Position numbers and translations under genes: made by a program. The notes under the pieces are model-generated. The model did not search any database. It was not told the DNA's origin and saw only the letters and a list, made by a program, of their open reading frames with translations. From assembly GCA_963678275.1 (NCBI GenBank), contig OY782765.1, positions 62,001-126,000 of the forward strand: 64,000 nucleotides of DNA, written 5' to 3'. This DNA comes from G963677445 sp963678275 (GTDB taxonomy: Bacteria; Bacteroidota; Ignavibacteria; Ignavibacteriales; Melioribacteraceae). Positions 18,605-25,223 of the stretch are shown here, in pieces; within the stretch, counting starts at the first letter, position 1, and the number at the start of each line of letters is the position of its first letter.

Positions 18605-19596
18605 ATAAAATCAATGCTGCTGTTACCGGTGTGGGAGTTTACTTTCCTGAGAAAATTCTTGACAATAAATATTTCGAATCGATTGTTGATACAAATGAAG
18701 AGTGGATAAAAACCAGAACCGGAATTCTGGAAAGAAGGAAAATGGAAAATGGCGCCACGAGTGATATGGCTGAAAAAGCGATAAATGACCTGATGGAAAC
18801 GAGCGGTCTGAAAGCTGAAGAAATTGATGTAATTATTGTCGCCACTGTTACACCAGATATGTTTTTCCCTTCTACAGCCTGCCTTGTTCAGCATAAAATA
18901 GGCGCGAAAAATGCTTGGGGATATGATGTTTCGGCAGCCTGCTCATCTTTTCTTTTTTCCCTTGAACAGGGTGCAAGCCTTATTCAAACAGGCAAATATA
19001 AAAAAGTTGTTGTTGTCGGTTCCGATAAAATGAGCTCAATTGCTGACTACCAGGACAGAAATACCTGTATTCTTTTTGGAGACGCCGCTTCGGCTGTCCT
19101 TCTCGAGCCGACAGAAGATACAAGCTTTGGTATTCAGGATTCTATGCTCTTTGTTGATGGATCGGGGATGGAAGCGCTGCACATGAAAGCGGGCGGAAGT
19201 CTGAATCCCGCCACACATGAAACTGTCGACAAACGCTGGCATTATATTTACCAGGATGGCAAAGCGGTTTTTAAAGTCGCGGTTAAAGGAATGGCCGATG
19301 TATCGGTTGATATAATGGAAAGAAACGGACTCAAATCAGAAGATATAGCTTATCTTGTACCTCATCAGGCAAACCTGAGAATTATCGATTCAACAGCGAA
19401 AAGGATGGGGCTGGAGAAAGAAAAAGTTATGATTAATATACATAAATATGGCAATACAACTGCCGCCACTATCCCTTCCTGTCTGACTGAATATTACAGA
19501 GCAGGAAAAGTAAAAAAAGGTGATAAACTGATTCTTTCGGCATTTGGCGCCGGCTTTACCTGGGGAGCTGTTTACCTGGTCTGGAGTATGGACTAA
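18601..19596 (+). CDS. fabH: 3-oxoacyl-ACP synthase III
   Basis: 331 residues. The catalytic triad is visible: C114 in DVSAACSSFLF, H255 in VPHQANLRI and N285 in YGNTTAATIP. FabH condenses acetyl-CoA (or a branched acyl-CoA primer) with malonyl-ACP to begin fatty-acid elongation. The start is TTG overlapping the plsX TGA (TTGA), which is the only start giving the conserved INAAVTGVGVYFPE N-terminus. The stop overlaps the fabD ATG (TAATG). Confidence 0.97.
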   Translation: MNKINAAVTGVGVYFPEKILDNKYFESIVDTNEEWIKTRTGILERRKMENGATSDMAEKAINDLMETSGLKAEEIDVIIVATVTPDMFFPSTACLVQHKIGAKNAWGYDVSAACSSFLFSLEQGASLIQTGKYKKVVVVGSDKMSSIADYQDRNTCILFGDAASAVLLEPTEDTSFGIQDSMLFVDGSGMEALHMKAGGSLNPATHETVDKRWHYIYQDGKAVFKVAVKGMADVSVDIMERNGLKSEDIAYLVPHQANLRIIDSTAKRMGLEKEKVMINIHKYGNTTAATIPSCLTEYYRAGKVKKGDKLILSAFGAGFTWGAVYLVWSMD

Positions 19597-20510
19597 TGGG
19601 TAAAAAAGCATTTTTATTTCCCGGGCAGGGAGCTCAGTATGTAGGTATGGCCGCTGATCTGTGGGAAAAATCTGCGGAAGCCAGAGAAAAAATCATGGCG
19701 GCCGAAGAGGCTATGGATGTTAAAATTTCTGAAATAATGTTTAACGGACCTGCCGAGGCGTTAAAACAGACTGATATAACACAGCCCGCAATATTCTTGC
19801 ATAGTGTGCTTTTGGCGGGAATGATAAAAAAAATAAAACCCGATATGGCAGCGGGTCATTCGCTTGGTGAATATTCGGCTTTAGTTGTCGCGGGCGCCCT
19901 CAATTTTGCCGATGCTGTTAAACTGGTCCGGTTCAGAGGTGAAGGAATGCTTCAGGCCGGAATTGATAATCCGGGAACTATGGCCGCGGTTATCGGAATG
20001 GCTCCCGCGAAAATGGTGGAAGTTTGCGAAAAAGCATCTGTCGATGGTATCGTTCAGTGCGCGAATTTTAATTCACCCGGACAAATTGTAATCTCCGGTT
20101 CCATTACCGGTGTTGAGTCGGCAATGAAAATAGCGAAAGAATCGGGAGCGAAAATAGTTAAAAAACTTGTCGTTAGCGGTGCTTTCCATTCCCCGCTGAT
20201 GCAGAGCGCAAAAGATAAATTAAAAAAGAGACTTGAGGAAACTGAATTTTCAGATGCCTCATTTGATGTTTATGCCAACGTTACGGCAAAACCGGTAAGG
20301 AAAAAGGAAGAGATCAAAGAACTTCTTTTTCAGCAGGTCACTGCCCCTGTGCGCTGGGAGGAAACAATAAAAAATATGATTGAAGCCGGAGCTGATGAAT
20401 TTTATGAAATAGGCCCCGGAAATGTTTTGCGCGGTCTTGTTAAACGAATTGATTCTTCAGTGAAACTTTTCGGAATTTCGAAATTTGAGGAAGTTGAACA
20501 GTATACATGA
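19596..20510 (+). CDS. fabD: Malonyl CoA-acyl carrier protein transacylase
   Basis: 304 residues. FPGQGAQYVGM forms the oxyanion region, the catalytic serine S89 lies in AAGHSLGEYSAL, and the partner histidine is in SGAFHSPLM. The enzyme moves malonyl from CoA to ACP. It overlaps fabH by one base. A spacer of 131 bases follows before fabG, longer than the other gaps in the cluster, so an additional promoter there is possible. Confidence 0.97.
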   Translation: MGKKAFLFPGQGAQYVGMAADLWEKSAEAREKIMAAEEAMDVKISEIMFNGPAEALKQTDITQPAIFLHSVLLAGMIKKIKPDMAAGHSLGEYSALVVAGALNFADAVKLVRFRGEGMLQAGIDNPGTMAAVIGMAPAKMVEVCEKASVDGIVQCANFNSPGQIVISGSITGVESAMKIAKESGAKIVKKLVVSGAFHSPLMQSAKDKLKKRLEETEFSDASFDVYANVTAKPVRKKEEIKELLFQQVTAPVRWEETIKNMIEAGADEFYEIGPGNVLRGLVKRIDSSVKLFGISKFEEVEQYT

Positions 20511-20641
20511 TAATTGAATAACTTTTTGGAAATTTCATATTTTATGAATATTTTTTCCCCTCAGATTAAAGCTTGATTAAGCGCGCGAAGAATAATAAAT
20601 TTATAGATAATATATCTATGTAAATAAAACAGGAAATTGTT

Positions 20642-21403
20642 GTGGAAATACCTAAAAGAAGAGCAATAGTTACGGGCGGTACGAGAGGTATCGGCAGAGC
20701 GATCGTTAAGGAGCTTGCTTCAAAAAGCTGCTGCGGCGTTCTCTTTTCTGACATCGTTTTCGCTTATAACAATTGTGATGAATGCGCTGATGAGCTTCGA
20801 AAGGAGATTAATAATCCACATACTGAAATTCATGCCTTTAAGGCAGACGCCACTTCTTATGAAGATGCTGTAAACACAATTGAATACGCAGTTGAAAAAC
20901 TTGGCGGAATAGACATACTTGTTAATAATGCGGGTATTACGCGTGATAATCTTCTGATGAGAATGAGCGAAGAAGATTTTGATTCAGTAATACAAACAAA
21001 CTTGCGCAGTGTTTATAATTATTCCAAAGCGGCCATCAAATATATGATGAAGCAGCGTTATGGAAGGATTGTGAATATTGCCTCAGTTGTCGGGATGATC
21101 GGAAATCCCGGCCAGGCAAATTATGTCGCCGCGAAAGCAGGCGTTATCGGAATGACAAAAGCTCTGGCCAAAGAGCTTGCTTCCAGAAATATTACAGTTA
21201 ACGCGGTAGCTCCCGGATTTATTGAAACCGCCATGACAAAAAAGCTTAACGATAAGCAGCGCGAAATGTTGTTGCAGAATGTGCCTCTTAAAAGAATTGG
21301 CACACCCGAAGATGTCGCGAAAGTAGTAGGATTTTTATGCAGTGACGCCGCCGATTACATTACTGGTGAAGTTATCCGTATTGACGGCGGTCTTGCGATG
21401 TAG
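20642..21403 (+). CDS. fabG: 3-oxoacyl-ACP reductase
   Basis: 253 residues from a GTG start. This short-chain dehydrogenase has the NADPH loop TGGTRGIGRA, NNAGITRDNLLMRM, and catalytic S148, Y161 and K165 (ANYVAAKAG). FabG reduces 3-oxoacyl-ACP in each elongation round. Compared with the usual enzyme (about 245 residues) there are roughly eight extra residues, including a CC pair (SKSCCGVLFSD), between the first helix and second strand, next to the region that selects the cofactor phosphate. Otherwise the sequence is standard and its place before acpP is classical. Confidence 0.95.
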   Translation: MEIPKRRAIVTGGTRGIGRAIVKELASKSCCGVLFSDIVFAYNNCDECADELRKEINNPHTEIHAFKADATSYEDAVNTIEYAVEKLGGIDILVNNAGITRDNLLMRMSEEDFDSVIQTNLRSVYNYSKAAIKYMMKQRYGRIVNIASVVGMIGNPGQANYVAAKAGVIGMTKALAKELASRNITVNAVAPGFIETAMTKKLNDKQREMLLQNVPLKRIGTPEDVAKVVGFLCSDAADYITGEVIRIDGGLAM

Positions 21404-21453
21404 ATTTTATAAATTAAAAAAACATTAATTCATTAACTTAATAGGAGTAAAAA

Positions 21454-21690
21454 ATGGATATTGAAGCAAAAGTAAAAGAGATAATTATGGACAAACTCGG
21501 TGTTGAGGACTCCCAGATTTCTCCTGATGCTTCATTCACGAATGACCTTGGCGCCGATTCACTCGATATCGTTGAATTGGTTATGGGGTTCGAATCAGAA
21601 TTCGGAATTTCCATTCCTGATGAAGACGCGGAAAAGATTTCAACAGTTGGTGACGCAATAAAATATCTTGGTGAAAAGATAGAAAAGTAA
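21454..21690 (+). CDS. acpP: Acyl carrier protein
   Basis: 78 residues, acidic. The phosphopantetheine attachment serine S36 lies in LGADSLDIVEL. It carries growing acyl chains for the Fab enzymes around it. A good ribosome-binding site, AGGAG, sits seven bases before the ATG, consistent with the high expression ACP needs. A stable hairpin lies just downstream (21699-21725). Confidence 0.98.
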   Translation: MDIEAKVKEIIMDKLGVEDSQISPDASFTNDLGADSLDIVELVMGFESEFGISIPDEDAEKISTVGDAIKYLGEKIEK

Positions 21691-21698
21691 TTGATTAA

Positions 21699-21725
21699 GG
21701 CTGCAGTTGATTTTTCAACGCAGCC
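21699..21725 (+). promoter_or_regulatory. Hairpin between acpP and fabF
   Basis: An inverted repeat with arms GGCTGC-A-GTTGA and TCAAC-GCAGCC and a loop of about four T, with one bulged A. It starts 9 bases after the acpP stop and is not followed by a T-run. It could be a processing or mRNA-stabilising element that raises acpP mRNA over fabF, or a weak attenuator (inference). Confidence 0.5.
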
Positions 21726-21779
21726 TCAATACTTAAATACCTATTTGAGAATACCCTAAATCCTATCGGGAGTAGTTTA

Positions 21780-23021
21780 ATGAACAGACGAGTGGTAATT
21801 ACCGGCATGGGCGCCGTAACCCCTATCGGGAATACGGTTGAAGAATACTGGCAGGGATTGCTTGAAGGACGCAATGGCGCCGGAATGATAACAAAATTTG
21901 ATGCCTCAGAATTCAGCACCCGGTTCGCCTGCGAAGTTAAAAATTTTGATCCCCATCAGTATATTGATAAAAAAGCCGCGAAAAGAATGGACACTTTCTG
22001 CCAGTATGCGGTTGCCTGCGCCTCGATGGCTGTTGATGATGCCGGTTTTGATTTTGACAAGACTGACCGTGAACGTTTTGGTGTTGTCTTTGGAAGCGGA
22101 ATCGGCGGTATGGAAGTTTTTGAGACTCAGCACGGTGAATATGTTAAGAATGGAGCCAAAAGAATCAGTCCGTTTTTTGTCCCGATGATGATTTCAGATA
22201 TTGCCGCCGGGCAAATATCTATTAATTTCGGGTTGAAAGGACCAAACTATGCTACAACTTCCGCCTGTTCCACCTCTTCTCATGCTATTGCCGACGCTTA
22301 TATGTTAATCCAGCGCGGGACAGCCGATATGATGGCCTGCGGCGGATCGGAAGCGGCTGTTACTAAAATGTCGGTCGGTGGATTCGGCGCTGCCAGGGCT
22401 ATTTCTACATGGAATGACAAACCTGAAGAGGCGTCACGCCCCTTTGATAAAGAAAGAAACGGATTTGTTATTGGAGAAGGCGGGGCTGTTCTGATTCTTG
22501 AAGAATATGAACACGCTCTGCGGAGAGGAGCAAAAATTTACGCTGAATTAGTTGGTATAGGATTAACAGGGGATGCATTCCATCTTACTGCTCCCGCCCC
22601 TGGTGGTGAAGGAGCTGTCCGTTCGATGAAAATGGCCCTCGCTGAAGCAGGTATTAAACCTGAAGAGCTTGATTATATAAACGCTCATGGCACTTCCACA
22701 CCATTAAATGACGTTACCGAAACTACCGCAATCAAAACTGTTTTTGGTGATTACGCCTATAAGGTTGCCATCAGTTCCACTAAATCAATGACGGGACATC
22801 TGCTTGGCGCAGCGGGCGCTGTTGAATCGATTGCCTCTGTGCTGGCTTTGAAAAATGGTATTATTCCCCCGACGATCAATCTGACAGTTCCCGATCCGGA
22901 ATGTGATTTGAACTATACGCCAATGAAGCCGGTGAAAAAGGATATCAGGTATGCCCTGAGCAATACTTTCGGATTTGGCGGACATAATGCCACACTGGTG
23001 TTTAAAAAATATGAAGGTTAA
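21780..23021 (+). CDS. fabF: 3-oxoacyl-ACP synthase II
   Basis: 413 residues, full length. Catalytic residues are C163 (TTSACSTSSHAI), H303 (NAHGTSTPLND) and H340 (MTGHLLGAAGAVE); the C-terminus has NTFGFGGHNATLVF. FabF elongates acyl-ACP with malonyl-ACP and adjusts unsaturated fatty-acid content. It starts with ATG 89 bases after acpP, preceded by GGGAG about eight bases upstream. rnc follows after 3 bases. Confidence 0.97.
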   Translation: MNRRVVITGMGAVTPIGNTVEEYWQGLLEGRNGAGMITKFDASEFSTRFACEVKNFDPHQYIDKKAAKRMDTFCQYAVACASMAVDDAGFDFDKTDRERFGVVFGSGIGGMEVFETQHGEYVKNGAKRISPFFVPMMISDIAAGQISINFGLKGPNYATTSACSTSSHAIADAYMLIQRGTADMMACGGSEAAVTKMSVGGFGAARAISTWNDKPEEASRPFDKERNGFVIGEGGAVLILEEYEHALRRGAKIYAELVGIGLTGDAFHLTAPAPGGEGAVRSMKMALAEAGIKPEELDYINAHGTSTPLNDVTETTAIKTVFGDYAYKVAISSTKSMTGHLLGAAGAVESIASVLALKNGIIPPTINLTVPDPECDLNYTPMKPVKKDIRYALSNTFGFGGHNATLVFKKYEG

Positions 23022-23024
23022 TTT

Positions 23025-23822
23025 TTGTTGACATCTGTTTTTGAGAGAATAAGAAGTATTTTTAGTAAAAACAATATTCAATCTTATTCCGATCAAAAAT
23101 TATTAAATAAAAGATTGAATGGGTTGGAGCAGGACTATAAAATAGTCCCGGCACAAAGTGAATATTACATAAAAGCTCTTACCCATCGTTCTTACCTGGG
23201 CGTCCTGCCCGATCTGAACAAAACAAATGAAAGACTTGAATTTCTCGGCGACGCGGTCCTCGATCTCGTCGTCGCGGAATATTTATTTAAAGAATTCAGT
23301 TCCAGAGATGAGGGATTTCTCACAAAAACCAGATCGCAGCTTGTTGATAAAAAATCTCTTGCCGAATCTGCCGAGAGAATGGGTCTCGAGAAGTATGTTT
23401 TTTATAACAAAAAGTTTATCAAAGGTTCTTCCGAAGGATTTAAAACGATCATCGCCGACGCGCTCGAAGCTGTAATAGGCGCGATATATATTGATAAGGG
23501 GATTGAAGAAGCAACAGACTTTGTTCTTAAGTGGATTATTTATCCCAATCTTGAAAACGGCAGATTTATGAAGGATACTAATTATAAAGGTCAGCTTCTT
23601 GAATTTGCTCATTCTGCCGGTTTATCGATGCCGTTATACAGATTATGTTCGGAGGAAGGGCCTGAACACGCGAAAACATTTACATCGGAAGTGCTGATAA
23701 ATGAAGAGGTAGTCAGCCTGGGAGAGGGAAAAAGCAAAAAATCGGCAGAGCAGATGGCCGCAAAAAAAGCGCTTGAGATTATCAAAAAGAGAATTGAGGA
23801 AGAGGATAAGGAGACGGAATAA
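23025..23822 (+). CDS. rnc: Ribonuclease III
   Basis: 265 residues. The RNase III signature ERLEFLGDAVLDLVVAEY (from residue 69) and a second acidic site (DALEAVIGAIYIDKG) form the catalytic centre. A double-stranded RNA-binding domain lies at the C-terminus (NYKGQLLEFAHSAG to KSAEQMAAKKALEII). The enzyme matures rRNA precursors and cleaves structured mRNA. The start is one of two adjacent TTG codons (23025 or 23028), directly behind fabF. The fabF-rnc order is common in Bacteroidota and relatives. Confidence 0.95.
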   Translation: MLTSVFERIRSIFSKNNIQSYSDQKLLNKRLNGLEQDYKIVPAQSEYYIKALTHRSYLGVLPDLNKTNERLEFLGDAVLDLVVAEYLFKEFSSRDEGFLTKTRSQLVDKKSLAESAERMGLEKYVFYNKKFIKGSSEGFKTIIADALEAVIGAIYIDKGIEEATDFVLKWIIYPNLENGRFMKDTNYKGQLLEFAHSAGLSMPLYRLCSEEGPEHAKTFTSEVLINEEVVSLGEGKSKKSAEQMAAKKALEIIKKRIEEEDKETE

Positions 23823-23853
23823 GAAGATTTCCCGGTTTGCGGTGGAATAGGGG

Positions 23854-24232
23854 CAACAAAATCACCAAAACACCAAATCCCGCAAAAGAAATTACGAATT
23901 ACGAATGAGGAATGAAAAGAATGTAATGAAACCGTATTTTTTATTTTTTTAACCTTAGTAGCATAGGAAACTACCCGACCAAACTAAATCTTATTAACCT
24001 TATTCAAACGGGCGAGATGTTCTAAGGAATTATCTAATGATTGCGTAAAAAAACTCAGAACAGGAATAGGGTGATTCAAAAGACTGACCGGATATCTGTT
24101 AGCTGTCGAAATTAAGTTCTTTAATAAATCTGAAAATTGTTTTCATTCTTCACTCTTCACTAACCACTATTCACTTTTGGCATGCCTGATTACTCCGTAA
24201 GGAGTTAAATTCTACGCATAATGGCAAAATTT
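23854..24232. repeat. Direct repeat copy A (about 380 bp)
   Basis: It runs from an ACAAAATCACCAAAACACC start to an ATGGCAAAATTT end and is repeated at 24316-24699 with a few indels. A core of about 68 bases (24081-24148) is almost unchanged between copies (24540-24607), while the microsatellite portions differ. No open frame spans it. Confidence 0.85.
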
Positions 24233-24315
24233 CAATTAACAATTAATAATGTACAATGAACAATTGAAAGATGACCGCAGATTATTTTGATTTCGCTGAT
24301 TTAGGCGGAAGAAAA

Positions 24316-24699
24316 GCCACAAAATCACCAAAACACCAAATCCCGCAAAAGAAATGACGAATGACGAATGACGAATTCATGCAATGGAAGAAACCTGATT
24401 TTGTATTTTAACCTTAGTAGTATAGGAACCCACCCGGCAAAATTAAACCTTATTAACCTTATTCAAACGGGCGATATATTCTAAGGAATTATATCATGAT
24501 CGGGGTAATAAACTCAGAATAGGAACAGGGTGATTAAAAAGACTGACCGGATATCTGTTAGCTGTCGAAATTAAGTTCTTTAATAAATTTGAAAATTGTT
24601 TTCATTCTTCATTCTTCACTCTTCACTAACCACTATTCACTTCCGGCTCGGCCAGATCACTCCATCAGCAGTGAAATTCTACGCACAATGGCAAAATTT
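24316..24699. repeat. Direct repeat copy B (about 380 bp)
   Basis: This is the second copy of the element at 23854-24232, offset by 462 to 467 bases. Blocks such as AACCTTAGTAG, TTCAAACGGGCGA, GACTGACCGGATATCTG and TTCTACGCA recur in the same order. It differs by microsatellite length and scattered substitutions. Confidence 0.85.
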
Positions 24700-24701
24700 T
24701 T

Positions 24702-24801
24702 CGTACTCAGCGAAGCGGTACTCGTAATCGTCATCGTTCTCGAATAACCAGAGCGTTTTGAAGAGACGAGTAGGAATTACGATTACGAGAACGAGTACGA
24801 T
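24702..24801. repeat. Imperfect palindrome with CTCGTAATCG arms
   Basis: The left arm has ACTCGTAATCGTCATCGTTC and the right arm ACGATTACGAGAACGAGTAC, which pair partly around a spacer containing AGCGTTTTGAA. A closely similar element lies at 53329-53421. It has no coding frame. It looks like a REP- or MITE-type dispersed palindrome (inference). Confidence 0.7.
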
Positions 24802-24821
24802 TCATTTTTGGGATTTCATTA

Positions 24822-24887
24822 TTCTTCTGGCTCCGCCAGATTATTCCGTAAGGAGTTAAATTCTACGCAAAATGGCAAAATTTTTTT
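24822..24887. repeat. Third partial copy of the dispersed repeat end
   Basis: It repeats the last 60 or so bases of copies A and B, with TTCCGTAAGGAGTTAAATTC and CTACGCAAAATGGCAAAATT. Related pieces occur at 53550-53592 and, inverted, at 54353-54428. Confidence 0.75.
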
Positions 24888-24907
24888 AATATTTCGAGAA
24901 ATACCAC

Positions 24908-24996
24908 AAACTCACCCTAAATCCCTCTCTTGGGAAGAGAGGGACTTTAAGACACCCCCTCTCTTTTTTCAAGAGAGGGGGCTGGGGGGTGAGTTT
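24908..24996. repeat. Nested three-stem palindromic element
   Basis: The outer arms AAACTCACCC and GGGTGAGTTT (24908-24917, 24987-24996) enclose two inner hairpins. One has arms CCCTCTCTT / AAGAGAGGG with a 3-base loop (24923-24943). The other has arms CCCCCTCTCTT / AAGAGAGGGGG (24955-24981). Folded, it gives a three-way junction. Such elements resemble MITE-like intergenic palindromes. Confidence 0.75.
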
Positions 24997-25223
24997 TTAG
25001 TGTATGATCTGAAGCATTTAAATTGCTTGACTCTGGCTTGCCAGTTTATGATTAAGATTACGATTTTTTGGTATACTCACCTTTCGCATCAATCATAAAA
25101 TATTTGTATTATCTCCTTTTCGGGGAGCTTTTTTTCTTAAAGAGAGTGAAGACTTTTATATATTTACATATCAATTTTGATCAATTATTAACTGATTTTC
25201 CAATATAAAAGAGAAAGCGAATT

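Larger units (their letters stand above)
23823..25223. other. Long repeat-filled intergenic region
   Basis: Between rnc and gcvP no frame has convincing coding features. The region holds a pair of direct repeats of about 380 bp, a third partial copy, an imperfect palindrome of about 100 bp, and an 89-bp nested palindrome, each listed separately. Short degenerate microsatellites are also present, such as ACGAAT(T/G) near 23890 and 24355 and TTCACT near 24150 and 24610. Just before gcvP a weak hairpin (CTCC/GGAG) followed by seven T at about 25113-25135 might end a short transcript. Confidence 0.7.

Noticed and set aside
23850..24700. Possible CRISPR array
   Set aside because: There are only two long copies, no short regular repeats with unique spacers, and no cas genes.
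24808..25098. Open frame of 96 codons in the repeat region
   Set aside because: It runs through the repeat end and the nested palindrome, and its composition follows these rather than coding bias.
25090..25223. Possible glycine riboswitch before gcvP
   Set aside because: No paired glycine aptamer core could be drawn; only a weak 4-bp hairpin with T-run is present.
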